Below, one piece after another: positions 17,968-26,028 of a DNA stretch of 64,000 nt. Every line of letters starts with the position of its first letter. The first letter of the stretch is position 1. The position numbers and the translations under genes were made by a program. The DNA is from Mycolicibacterium sediminis (GTDB lineage Bacteria > Actinomycetota > Actinomycetes > Mycobacteriales > Mycobacteriaceae), in the NCBI RefSeq assembly GCF_010731735.1, contig NZ_AP022588.1:1-64000 (forward strand), given 5' to 3'. The notes beneath the pieces are model-generated. The model saw only the letters and a list, made by a program, of their open reading frames with translations. It made no database searches and was not told the origin of the DNA.

Positions 17968-18441
17968 ATGGCAGGTACGGACCAACCGCAGTGGCTCAGC
18001 GCCAGCGAGAAGGAGGCGTGGACGGGCCTCGTCTCCCTGATGCTGCTACTGCCGCGCATGCTCGAGGCGCCACTGCGCCAGGTCGACCTCACGCTGTTCG
18101 AGTATCTGACGCTGAGTCACGTGTCCGAGGCCCCGGACCGCCGAATGCGCATGAGCGAGTTGGCATTCCTCGCCAACGGCTCCCTGTCGCGGCTGTCCAA
18201 CGTCGTCAAGCGATTCGAGCAGCGGGGCTGGATGACCCGCTCACCCGACCCCGACGACGGCCGCTACACCATCGCGACGCTCACCGACGCCGGCCTTGCT
18301 CTCGTTGTCGAGGCGGCCCCGATCCACCTGAACGCCGTGCGCGAACTGGTGCTCGATCCACTCACCGTCGCCGATCAACGCTCGCTGGCAAGGATCGCAG
18401 CCAAGCTGCGGGTGGTGCCGCCCGACTTCGCCGGGGCCTAG
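17968..18441 (+). CDS. MarR-family transcriptional regulator
   Basis: A 157-residue winged-helix regulator. MRMSELAFLANGSLSRLSNVVKRFEQRGWMTRSPDPDDGRYTIATLTDAG holds the helix-turn-helix and the wing with the typical DPDDGR turn. It is divergent from ridA over a 65-bp gap with a near-perfect palindrome, so self-control and control of ridA are likely. The ligand is unknown. Its stop codon overlaps the -10 element of dapC. Confidence 0.88.
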   Translation: MAGTDQPQWLSASEKEAWTGLVSLMLLLPRMLEAPLRQVDLTLFEYLTLSHVSEAPDRRMRMSELAFLANGSLSRLSNVVKRFEQRGWMTRSPDPDDGRYTIATLTDAGLALVVEAAPIHLNAVRELVLDPLTVADQRSLARIAAKLRVVPPDFAGA

Positions 18442-18444
18442 GCT
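18439..18444 (+). promoter_or_regulatory. Leaderless-type -10 (TAGGCT) for dapC
   Basis: TAGGCT begins in the last codon of the marR gene and ends eight bases before the dapC ATG at 18453, which lacks an upstream ribosome-binding site. Confidence 0.4.
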
Positions 18445-18452
18445 CGACTGTC

Positions 18453-19631
18453 ATGACGGTGCAACGGCTCCGGCCCTACGCGGTGACGATCTTCGCCGAG
18501 ATGTCGGCCCTCGCGGCGCGGATCGGCGCGGTGAACCTCGGCCAGGGGTTCCCGGACGAGGACGGCCCCGCCGACATGCTGAAGACGGCGCAGGAGGCGA
18601 TCGCCGACGGCGTGAACCAGTACCCACCGGGCCTCGGCATCCCGCCGCTGCGGGAGGCCATCGCGGCGCAACGCAGCCGCCTCTACGGCGTCGAGTACGA
18701 CCCCGACACCGAGATACTGGTGACGGTGGGCGCGACCGAGGCAATCGCAGCGTCGGTCATCGGGCTCGTCGAACCCGGGTCCGAGATACTCCTGGTCGAA
18801 CCGTTCTACGACTCGTACTCCCCCGTGATCGCGATGGCCGGATGTCACCGGGTGGCCGTCCCGATGGTGCGCGACGGACGCGGGTTCGCCATCGACGTCG
18901 ACGCATTGCGTGCCGCCGTGACACCCCGGACCAAGGCCCTCATCGTCAACTCGCCGCACAACCCGACGGGCATGGTGGCCGGTGACGCGGAACTGGCGGG
19001 CATCGCACGCATCGCCGTCGAGAACGACCTGCTGGTGATCGCCGACGAGGTGTACGAGACGCTGACCTTCGACGGCCACCGCCACGTTCCGCTGGCGACC
19101 TACCCCGGCATGGCCGAACGCACCATCACGGTCTCCAGCGCGGCGAAGATGTTCAACGTCACGGGCTGGAAGATCGGATGGGCGTGCGGCCCCGCCGAAC
19201 TCATCGCGGGAGTCCGCGCGGCCAAGCAGTACCTCAGCTACGTCGGCGGTGCGCCGTTCCAGCCCGCCGTGGCCAGGGCGCTCAACGACGAGGACGGATG
19301 GGTCGCGACGCTGCGCGAATCGTTCCAGACCAGACGCGACACCCTTGCGTCGGCGCTGACCGACATCGGCTTCGACGTGCACGACAGCCACGGCACCTAC
19401 TTCCTGTGCGCCGACCCGCGTCCGCTCGGCTTCGCCGACAGCGCGACGTTCTGCGCCGAATTACCCGAGCGTGCCGGGGTGGCGGCGATCCCGATGTCGG
19501 CGTTCTGCGACCCGGCCGCGGCGCACGCCGACGAGTGGAAGCACCTGGTGCGATTCGCCTTTTGCAAGCGCGACGAGACGATGGACGAGGCGATCCGCCG
19601 ACTCCAGGTGCTGCGCGATCACTCGTCGTAG
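18453..19631 (+). CDS. dapC: DapC-type PLP aminotransferase (N-succinyldiaminopimelate aminotransferase)
   Basis: A 392-residue class I/II aminotransferase very like M. tuberculosis DapC (Rv0858c), which makes N-succinyl-LL-2-amino-6-ketopimelate in the lysine/diaminopimelate route. Visible are NLGQGFPDEDGP, the NSPHNPTG motif, ADEVYE, and SSAAKMFNVTGWKIGW with the Schiff-base lysine at residue 232. The C-terminal RFAFCKRDETMDEAI carries the carboxylate-binding Arg. In this window it lies beside marR/ridA rather than next to fadA. A kynurenine/methionine aminotransferase label would also fit the fold, but the similarity to DapC is strong. Confidence 0.85.
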   Translation: MTVQRLRPYAVTIFAEMSALAARIGAVNLGQGFPDEDGPADMLKTAQEAIADGVNQYPPGLGIPPLREAIAAQRSRLYGVEYDPDTEILVTVGATEAIAASVIGLVEPGSEILLVEPFYDSYSPVIAMAGCHRVAVPMVRDGRGFAIDVDALRAAVTPRTKALIVNSPHNPTGMVAGDAELAGIARIAVENDLLVIADEVYETLTFDGHRHVPLATYPGMAERTITVSSAAKMFNVTGWKIGWACGPAELIAGVRAAKQYLSYVGGAPFQPAVARALNDEDGWVATLRESFQTRRDTLASALTDIGFDVHDSHGTYFLCADPRPLGFADSATFCAELPERAGVAAIPMSAFCDPAAAHADEWKHLVRFAFCKRDETMDEAIRRLQVLRDHSS

Positions 19632-19918
19632 TCGTCGTCGCACGCCACGGTCACGTAGACCGTCGACCCCTTGGGTACGCCGCCCTGGCCCGCCGAATTG
19701 GTGCCCGACAGTCCACTGATCTGGGTGGCCGTGCACTCCGACAGCGGCGCCTCGGTGTCACCCTGCACCCGGACGTCGTAGCCGCGCGACTGCAGGCTGC
19801 TGACGGCGTCCGCGGCCGATCCGCCGGCCAGTGGGTCCGCGAGAGCCGGTGCGGCCAGGCTCATTCCGGCCGCGAAGACGAATCCGGCGGTGGCGACGCT
19901 GGCGAGTAGGTTCTTCAT
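19619..19918 (-). CDS. Small secreted protein, PASTA-like, unknown function
   Basis: A 99-residue protein from ATG at 19916-19918 with GGAGG upstream. It has a clear signal peptide (MKNLLASVATAGFVFAAGMS to the A-x-A end PALADP). The mature part GGSAADAVSSLQSRGYDVRVQG and VPKGSTVYVTVACDDD recalls a single PASTA-like repeat with two cysteines. It overlaps the end of dapC by 13 bp in convergent orientation. A related layout, with signal peptide, two Cys and about 100-140 residues, occurs at 33056-33475. Confidence 0.75.
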   Translation of the reverse strand: MKNLLASVATAGFVFAAGMSLAAPALADPLAGGSAADAVSSLQSRGYDVRVQGDTEAPLSECTATQISGLSGTNSAGQGGVPKGSTVYVTVACDDDYDE

Positions 19919-20038
19919 GGCGGACCTCCGGTGAGTGAGCGCCGGATCCCCGTGACCCGACCCCTCCACCATCTCGCGCGGACGCCCCCACCGCGTCGCC
20001 GCTGGCACCCAGGTCCGACTACCGGCTAGCCCCCACCA

Positions 20039-20953
20039 CTACAGCGCCGCGGCGACGTCCCACAGCCGCCCGCGGTCGGCGTCAACGCCGCGCAGCGGGC
20101 TCAACACCACGTCGGTCGCCCCGGCGTCGAGGTAGCGACGCAGTTGCCGGACAACGGATTCGGCATCGCCCACCGCGGCCAGCTCGACGATCGACTCCAC
20201 GCCCTCGCGCGCGATCACCTTCTGGTAGGAGGGGATCGCGGCGTAGAAGTTCAGCGCCTCCGCGGCCGCCTCGCGTCCCTCCTCGACGTCGTCGGTCACC
20301 AGCACCGGCACCGCCGCGACGACGCGCGGCTCACCCCTGCCAGCCGCGGTGGCGGCGGCGGTGATCGTCGGCGCGATGAACTCGCCGATCGTGCGGGGAC
20401 CGGCGAGGTAGGGCAGCGTGCCGTCGGCCAACTGACCGGCCACCTCGAGCGCCTTGGGGCCCATCGCGGCCACGTAGATGGGCAGCGGTGTCCCGCCGGG
20501 CAGGCTGACGGTCCACTCGGGGGCCGCGGTCAACTCGTCGCCGTGGAAGTCGACCGCGCGGGTGTCGACGATCGACCGGAGGATCGTCAGGTGCTCCCGC
20601 AGCCGCGCGATGGTGTTGGGCCACGCCGTGCCGAAGGCCTGGCGCTCCGGCCCGTGCGAGCCCAGCCCGAGGCCCAGGCTGAAGTTCCCGTGCGACGCCG
20701 CCTGCGCCGTCTGTGCCTGGGAGGCGACGATCAGCGGGTGCCGGGGGTTGATCGGGACGACGAACGTGCCGACGCCCAGACCGGGTACGGCGGCACCGAT
20801 CAGGGCGGCCAGCGTGATGGCGTCGTGGTCGAACTGCTGGGCCACCCAGACCTGGCGGACACCCACGTCCCATGCCTGACGGGCCTGCTCGACGAAGTCG
20901 TCGACGGCGTTGGTGGTGGTCTCGCTGCGGTGGAGCACTACTCCTGTGGGCAT
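20039..20953 (-). CDS. LLM-class F420-dependent oxidoreductase
   Basis: A 304-residue luciferase-like barrel: FVEQARQAWDVGVRQVWVAQQFDHDAITLAALIGAAV at the start, VVPINPRHPLIVASQAQTAQAASHG, and GLGLGSHGPERQAFG. This matches an actinobacterial F420-linked subgroup. The start at ATG 20951-20953 (MPTGVVLHRS) is chosen over the longer reading, which adds a basic non-conserved leader. Substrate unknown. It is downstream of the START-domain/far group but 59 bp away and probably separate. Confidence 0.82.
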   Translation of the reverse strand: MPTGVVLHRSETTTNAVDDFVEQARQAWDVGVRQVWVAQQFDHDAITLAALIGAAVPGLGVGTFVVPINPRHPLIVASQAQTAQAASHGNFSLGLGLGSHGPERQAFGTAWPNTIARLREHLTILRSIVDTRAVDFHGDELTAAPEWTVSLPGGTPLPIYVAAMGPKALEVAGQLADGTLPYLAGPRTIGEFIAPTITAAATAAGRGEPRVVAAVPVLVTDDVEEGREAAAEALNFYAAIPSYQKVIAREGVESIVELAAVGDAESVVRQLRRYLDAGATDVVLSPLRGVDADRGRLWDVAAAL

Positions 20954-21012
20954 GTAGCGGACAACCCGCCGTCGACCGCGACCCATTCCCTACGGATCAC
21001 GGTGATCCGATC

Positions 21013-21450
21013 TCAGCCGTGATTACGCGTGACGCGGCAGCGCAGTCGGTCGACGGCCACGTCGAGCACCATCTTCTTCGCGCGTCTCATCAGGAAGGCC
21101 GGCACGGGAGCGGCGACGTCGATGATGATGTCGAACCGAACGCGCGTCTGGTCGCCCTCGCGGGTGAGGTTGTACTCGCCGTGCTGACCGCGCTGCTGGA
21201 AGGTGTCGGCCGCGTCCCAGACCACCCAGTCGTCACCCCAGTGGTACTCGAGCACCTCGCGGTCGGTGACGCCCATGATCTTCAGCGTGGCCCTGACGTG
21301 ATGCGGTCTGCCGTCCGGATGCCGGTCGAGGACTTCGGCCTCCCGGTGCAGCGTCGACCACGACGGCACGTCCTCGATGTCCGCGAGGGCATCGAGGATC
21401 GCCTCGGGCGCGGCGTCGAACACCACTTCCCGGAAGGCTCTGACCGCCAT
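21013..21450 (-). CDS. START/SRPBCC-fold protein (Rv0854/Rv0857 family)
   Basis: A 145-residue helix-grip protein: VVFDAAPEAILDALADIEDVPSWSTLHREAEVLDRHPDGRPHHVRATLKIMGVTDREVLEYHW and a C-terminal helix MRRAKKMVLDVAVDRL. Such proteins bind hydrophobic ligands, but no enzyme activity is known for this mycobacterial set. It is a paralogue of the gene at 22582-23022, and the two flank far on the same strand, which repeats the Rv0854-far-Rv0856-Rv0857 arrangement. Confidence 0.82.
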   Translation of the reverse strand: MAVRAFREVVFDAAPEAILDALADIEDVPSWSTLHREAEVLDRHPDGRPHHVRATLKIMGVTDREVLEYHWGDDWVVWDAADTFQQRGQHGEYNLTREGDQTRVRFDIIIDVAAPVPAFLMRRAKKMVLDVAVDRLRCRVTRNHG

Positions 21451-21508
21451 GGAGCTACGGTAGCCATCCCCCCAGCCTCGCGCAACACTTCAGCCAGCTA
21501 ACTGAACG

Positions 21509-22585
21509 TCACCAGCCGACCCGGTCGAGCGGGGTGGTCTCCGACGGTGGTGACGCCGGCGGGCCGGCGGGCGTCCGGGAGAACCGGGGTGCGGGGGCGG
21601 CCTGGTCGACGCCGTTGGCGGTCACCACGGTGCCCCGCGCGAGGAGGTGTTCGTCGAGGGCCGCCTCGGTCCACGTCAGCACGGGCGTCACGCACGCGTC
21701 GGTGCCGCCGAAGACCTCGGTCCACTCGGCGCGGGTCCGGGTGGCGAACCGCTGCGCGAAGGTCTCGCGCATCTCGTCGTAGCGGCCGAGGTCGAACTGG
21801 TTGGGCACCTCGTCGGGCGACAGACCGAGGCCACTGACCAACTGGGCGAAGAACTGCGGCTCGATCGCGCCGACGGCCACGTACTGCCCGTCGGAGGTCT
21901 CGTAGGTCCGGTAGTAGGGCGCGCCGCCGTCGAGCAGGAAGGACTCCCGCCGGTCCTGCAGCGACCCGGTCGACTTCATCGTCCACATCATCTGCGCCAG
22001 GATGCTCACGCCGTCGACCATCGCGGCGTCGATCACCTGCCCCGTGCCGGATCGCTCCCGCTCGTAGAGCGCGCTGACGATGCCGAGCAGCACGAACATC
22101 GAGCCGCCGCCGAAGTCGGCCACCAGGTTCAGCGGCGCGACCGGCGGCCGGTCCCGGTAGCCGATCGCGCTGAGCGCGCCGGTCTGCGACAGGTAGTTGA
22201 TGTCGTGGCCCGCCTGCGTGGCCATCGGGCCGTCCTGGCCCCAGCCCGTGATGCGGGCGAAGATCAGCCGCGGGTTCACAGCCGCGCACTGCTCGGGTCC
22301 TACGCCGAGCCGTTCGCAGGTGCCGGGCCGGAAGCAGTCCAGCAGCACGTCGGCCTTGGCGGCGAGGTCGAGCAGCGCCTGGGGATCCTTCTTCACGTCG
22401 AGGTCGACGATGCGCTTGCCACGGTGCAGGAGATCGACGTCCTCGGCGGGCATCGTCAGCCCGCCCGGCCTGCGCACGCGGACCACGTCCGCACCCAGGT
22501 CGGCCAGGATCATCGCCGCGTGCGGCCCGGGTCCGATGCCGCCCAGTTCGACGACCCGCACCCCGGCCAGGGGACCCCCGCTCAA
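21509..22585 (-). CDS. far: Far, CaiB/BaiF-family CoA transferase (alpha-methylacyl-CoA racemase type)
   Basis: A 358-residue family III CoA-transferase/racemase, close to M. tuberculosis Far (Rv0855). It starts LSGGPLAGVRVVELGGIGPGPHAAMILADLGADVVRV and has DVLLDCFRPG and the GWGQDGPMATQAGHDINYLS core, in which the His/Asp-type racemase residues lie. TTG at 22583-22585 is the only start that keeps the conserved N-terminus; it overlaps the previous stop as TTGA. Racemases and transferases of this family cannot be told apart by eye. A role in branched fatty acid breakdown is inferred. Confidence 0.85.
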   Translation of the reverse strand: MSGGPLAGVRVVELGGIGPGPHAAMILADLGADVVRVRRPGGLTMPAEDVDLLHRGKRIVDLDVKKDPQALLDLAAKADVLLDCFRPGTCERLGVGPEQCAAVNPRLIFARITGWGQDGPMATQAGHDINYLSQTGALSAIGYRDRPPVAPLNLVADFGGGSMFVLLGIVSALYERERSGTGQVIDAAMVDGVSILAQMMWTMKSTGSLQDRRESFLLDGGAPYYRTYETSDGQYVAVGAIEPQFFAQLVSGLGLSPDEVPNQFDLGRYDEMRETFAQRFATRTRAEWTEVFGGTDACVTPVLTWTEAALDEHLLARGTVVTANGVDQAAPAPRFSRTPAGPPASPPSETTPLDRVGW

Positions 22586-23022
22586 CCCTTCTTGACCTTC
22601 ATGACCTGCTTGCGCAGCCCGTCGGTCGCGGCCTCGAGGCCACCCTTCATGGCGCGCTTCAACACGAAGCCGGGGATGGGCACCGACGGGTCGACGGTGA
22701 TCTCGAAGCGCACCTTGGTCTTGGCACCGTCCGGGGTCAGCGTGTAGCTGGCGTCCTGCGTCTTCAGCTGTCCCGAGCTGACGAGCGTCCAGCTCGCGCT
22801 GGTATCCGTCCACGAGTACTGCACGACCTGCTCGTCGGTGATGCCCATCGTCTTCAGCTTGATCTTGACCTTGCTGGGCCGGCCGTCGGCGTCCTCCTCG
22901 AGGATCTCCGCGCCCTGGTGCTGCGACGACCAGTCCGGCGCCGTCTTGACGTCGGCGATCACGTCCAGGATTTCCTCGGGGGTCGCGTCGATGGTGACTT
23001 CACGTGAGTCGCTGACTGCCAT
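22582..23022 (-). CDS. START/SRPBCC-fold protein, paralogue
   Basis: A 146-residue helix-grip protein: MAVSDSREVTIDATPEEILDVIADVKTAPDWSSQHQGAEIL, KVKIKLKTMGITDEQVVQYSW and a Lys-rich C-terminal helix GLRKQVMKVKKG. It is similar over its length to the protein at 21013-21450. It overlaps the far start by 4 bp, so the two are translated together. Ligand unknown; a lipid or acyl-CoA would fit with far. Confidence 0.82.
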   Translation of the reverse strand: MAVSDSREVTIDATPEEILDVIADVKTAPDWSSQHQGAEILEEDADGRPSKVKIKLKTMGITDEQVVQYSWTDTSASWTLVSSGQLKTQDASYTLTPDGAKTKVRFEITVDPSVPIPGFVLKRAMKGGLEAATDGLRKQVMKVKKG

Positions 23023-23128
23023 GCCGAGACAGTAGCCACGTGCGGGCGGACATTCGCGGCTTTGGGTGACCGTGGCGAATTCTTCGGCTGCCATGCGCAG
23101 TTCACCAAGCGGTGGAAGCATCGGGGGC

Positions 23129-24691
23129 GTGGCCACCAACGAGGTAGAGCAGCCCGAGCAGCCAATCGCGCAGAGCGGCGCGCAGACCATCGCCTACCCC
23201 GCGCCGGGTGCCCGTCCCAACCGCCGTGACGAGGCGGCGCTGGCGCCGCACGTCATCGTCCTGTTCGGCGCGACCGGCGACCTGGCGAAGCGCAAACTGC
23301 TGCCCGGCATGGCATATCTGGTGCTGTCCTCGCTCGCACCGAAGATCCGGGTGGTGGGGACGTCGCTCGAGGACCTGTCGCCCGACGAGTTCCGGGAGCT
23401 GACGAGGGAGGCCGTCGACGCGTTCGGCACCCACAAGCTGACCGACGCGCAGTGGGACGACTTCGCCTCCCGGATCACCTACGTCCCGCAGGGCGCCGGG
23501 CCGGAGGCGTTGGCGGAGGCAGTGGCGGCCGCCGAGGCCGAACTCTCCTCCGAGGTCGACGTCGCCGCAGGCATGACCGCGGAAGTGCAACGGCTGCACT
23601 ACCTCTCGGTACCGCCCAAGGCGGCGCGCGCGGTCATCACGATGTTGCGCGACGCAAAACTCGTCGACCGCTCCCGGGTGGTGATGGAGAAGCCGTTCGG
23701 CACCGACCTGGCGAGCGCCATCGAACTCAACGACTTCGTGCACGAGACGTTCCGCGAGCGCCAGATCTTCCGCATCGACCACTTCCTGGGCAAGGAGGCC
23801 GCGCAGAACATCCTGGCGTTCCGCTTCGCCAACGGCCTGTTCGAGCCGATCTGGAACCGCAACTTCATCGACCACATCCAGATCGACATCCCCGAGACCC
23901 TCGGGCTGGATCAGCGCGCGAACTTCTACGAGAGCACCGGCGCCTACAAGGACATGGTGGTCACGCACCTCTTCCAGGTGATGGCGTTCGTGGTGATGGA
24001 ACCGCCGACTGCACTCGAGCCGCGCGCGATCAGCGAGGAGAAGAACAAGGTCTTCCGGTCGATGCTGCCGATCCAGTGTTCGGACGTCGTGCGCGGGCAG
24101 TACGCCGGCTACCGCAATGAGGAGGGCGTCGCCCGGGACTCGGACACCGAGACCTTCATCGCGCTGAAGGTGGGCATCGACAACTGGCGCTGGGCCGGGG
24201 TGCCGATCTACCTGCGCACCGGCAAGAAGCTGGCCGAGGGCATGCGCATCATCTCGATCGCCTTCAAGGAAGCGCCCCGCACGATGTTCCCGGCCGGGTC
24301 GGGCGTCGGTTCCCAAGGGCCGGACCACCTGACGTTCGACCTGGCCGACGCGTCCAAGGTCTCGCTGTCCTTCTACGGGAAGCGGCCCGGGCCCGGCATG
24401 AAGCTCGACAAGATGTCGATGCAGTTCTCCACTCAGGAGACGGAGAACGTGGGTGACGTGCTCGAGGCGTACGAGCGCCTCATCCTCGACGCCATGCGCG
24501 GCGACCACACGCTGTTCACCACCGCCGAGGGCATCGAGAGCCTCTGGGACCGGTCGATGCAGCTGCTCGACGATCCGCCGCCGGTCAAGCAGTACCAGCC
24601 CGGCACGTGGGGCCCGAACGCGATCCACCAGCTCGTCGCGCCGAACGCGTGGCGGCTGCCGTTCGAGCGGGCGTGGCGCGAGAAGAAGTGA
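23129..24691 (+). CDS. zwf: Glucose-6-phosphate dehydrogenase
   Basis: A 520-residue enzyme for the first oxidative step of the pentose phosphate pathway, producing NADPH. The dinucleotide motif LFGATGDLAKRKLLPG lies near residue 45, the active-site signature RIDHFLGKEAAQNILAFRFAN near 215, and RTGKKL near 365. The EKPFG motif is present. GTG at 23129 is taken as start; in-frame ATGs at 23066 and 23093 are possible but add non-conserved sequence. It differs from both M. tuberculosis zwf1 and zwf2 as I remember them and looks like a third subtype. A leaderless-type gene follows 29 bp later. Confidence 0.92.
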   Translation: MATNEVEQPEQPIAQSGAQTIAYPAPGARPNRRDEAALAPHVIVLFGATGDLAKRKLLPGMAYLVLSSLAPKIRVVGTSLEDLSPDEFRELTREAVDAFGTHKLTDAQWDDFASRITYVPQGAGPEALAEAVAAAEAELSSEVDVAAGMTAEVQRLHYLSVPPKAARAVITMLRDAKLVDRSRVVMEKPFGTDLASAIELNDFVHETFRERQIFRIDHFLGKEAAQNILAFRFANGLFEPIWNRNFIDHIQIDIPETLGLDQRANFYESTGAYKDMVVTHLFQVMAFVVMEPPTALEPRAISEEKNKVFRSMLPIQCSDVVRGQYAGYRNEEGVARDSDTETFIALKVGIDNWRWAGVPIYLRTGKKLAEGMRIISIAFKEAPRTMFPAGSGVGSQGPDHLTFDLADASKVSLSFYGKRPGPGMKLDKMSMQFSTQETENVGDVLEAYERLILDAMRGDHTLFTTAEGIESLWDRSMQLLDDPPPVKQYQPGTWGPNAIHQLVAPNAWRLPFERAWREKK

Positions 24692-24707
24692 GGCAAGGGA
24701 TCTCGGA

Positions 24708-24713
24708 TAGGCT
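24708..24713 (+). promoter_or_regulatory. Leaderless-type -10 (TAGGCT) for the zinc-finger gene
   Basis: TAGGCT ends seven bases before ATG at 24721. The zinc finger and exporter genes may therefore have their own promoter despite lying close to zwf. Confidence 0.4.
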
Positions 24714-24720
24714 TCGACCC

Positions 24721-25074
24721 ATGAGCGACCCGATCGATCCCTCCGTCCCGCCGAGCGGCTCCGGCTGCGTCGATTGCGACGCCGCGGGCGGCTGGTGGTT
24801 CCACCTGCGCCGGTGCGCGGCCTGCGGACACGTCGGGTGCTGCGACGACTCGCTGTCCCGCCATGCCGCCGCACACTGGCGCAGTTCGGGGCATCCGATC
24901 ATCCAGTCGTTCGAGCCGGGCGAGGACTGGTTCTGGGACTACTCCACCGACGGGTACTACGAGGGTCCGGACCTCGCGGCGCCGCAGAGCCATCCCGAGG
25001 CGCAGACCGTGCCCGGCCCGCACGACCGGGTGCCGGGCGACTGGATGGCACGGCTGCAGAATCGCGCCGACTGA
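24721..25074 (+). CDS. UBP-type zinc finger protein
   Basis: A 117-residue protein with a compact zinc-binding module: CVDC (16-19), CAACGHVGCC (32-41), and the histidines of SRHAAAHWRSSGHP. This is the ZnF-UBP pattern that in eukaryotes binds ubiquitin C-termini; the bacterial role is unknown. The C-terminal half is acidic and aromatic (GEDWFWDYSTDGYYEGPD). It lies 4 bp before a cation diffusion facilitator gene, so the two are cotranscribed. Confidence 0.85.
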   Translation: MSDPIDPSVPPSGSGCVDCDAAGGWWFHLRRCAACGHVGCCDDSLSRHAAAHWRSSGHPIIQSFEPGEDWFWDYSTDGYYEGPDLAAPQSHPEAQTVPGPHDRVPGDWMARLQNRAD

Positions 25075-25078
25075 CACC

Positions 25079-26020
25079 ATGGTGAAGGCCGGTGGTGAGA
25101 GCACGCTCACCGTCATCATCGCCTTCGGCGCCAACCTCGTCATCGCGATCGCCAAGACGGTCGCCGCGATGGTGTCGGGGTCGGCGTCGATGACCGCCGA
25201 GGCCGCGCACTCCTGGGCCGACACCGGCAACGAGGTGTTCCTGCTGATCGCCAACCGCCGCGGGACGCGCGCCGCCGACGAACGACGGCCACTCGGCTAC
25301 GGCCGGGAGACCTACGTCTGGTCACTGCTCGCCGCGGTGGGTCTGTTCGTGGTGGGCGCCGCGGTGTCGATCTGGCGAGGCGTCACCGAACTGCTGCACG
25401 GTTCCGAGTCGGCCTCGGAGAACTATCTGCTGGCCTACGTGGTGCTCGCCGTCGCGTTCGTGCTGGAGGGTACGTCACTCCTGCAGGCCACCCGCCAATT
25501 ACGGCGCGAGGCAACCACTTTCGACAGCGATGTCCTGGACTACGCGCTCGCCACCTCCGACCCCACGGTACGAGCGGTGTTCGCCGAGGACAGCGCCGCG
25601 CTGATCGGCATCGTCATTGCATTCTCCGGCCTGCTGCTGCACGAGCTGACCGGGTCGGCGGTGTGGGATGCGGTGGGTTCGATCCTGGTGGGCGTGCTGC
25701 TCGGAGTGGTCGCGGTGATCCTGATAGACCGCAACCGCCAGTTCCTCACCGGCGAGCCCGGCTCACCCCGCATCCGCGAAGCCCTCGTCACCCGGCTCGG
25801 CGGATTCCCGGAGGTAGCGGAGGTCCGCTTCCTGCGGCCCGAGTTCATCGGCCCGAAGCGGCTCTTCGTCATCGCCAGCGTCGACCTGCAGGGCGACGCC
25901 GTGGAGTCGTCGGTGGCGAAGACGCTGCGGGACTTGGAGCACCGCCTCGAGCAGGACCCGTACGTGGCCGAGGCGGTGCTGACGGTGTCCGAGCCCGACG
26001 ACACCCCGGTGTCGTCCTAG
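25079..26020 (+). CDS. Cation diffusion facilitator (CDF) metal exporter
   Basis: A 313-residue membrane protein of the CDF family, which exports Zn, Mn, Fe or similar ions against protons. About six helices fall in residues 1-205, with the signature AAHSWADTGNEVF in helix 2 (the H-x-x-x-D ion site) and DSAALIGIVIAFSG in helix 5. The soluble C-terminal domain holds EVAEVRFLRPEFIGPKRLFVIASVDL. It follows the zinc finger gene by 4 bp. The metal cannot be chosen from the sequence. Confidence 0.9.
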   Translation: MVKAGGESTLTVIIAFGANLVIAIAKTVAAMVSGSASMTAEAAHSWADTGNEVFLLIANRRGTRAADERRPLGYGRETYVWSLLAAVGLFVVGAAVSIWRGVTELLHGSESASENYLLAYVVLAVAFVLEGTSLLQATRQLRREATTFDSDVLDYALATSDPTVRAVFAEDSAALIGIVIAFSGLLLHELTGSAVWDAVGSILVGVLLGVVAVILIDRNRQFLTGEPGSPRIREALVTRLGGFPEVAEVRFLRPEFIGPKRLFVIASVDLQGDAVESSVAKTLRDLEHRLEQDPYVAEAVLTVSEPDDTPVSS

Positions 26021-26028
26021 CGCGCCCG

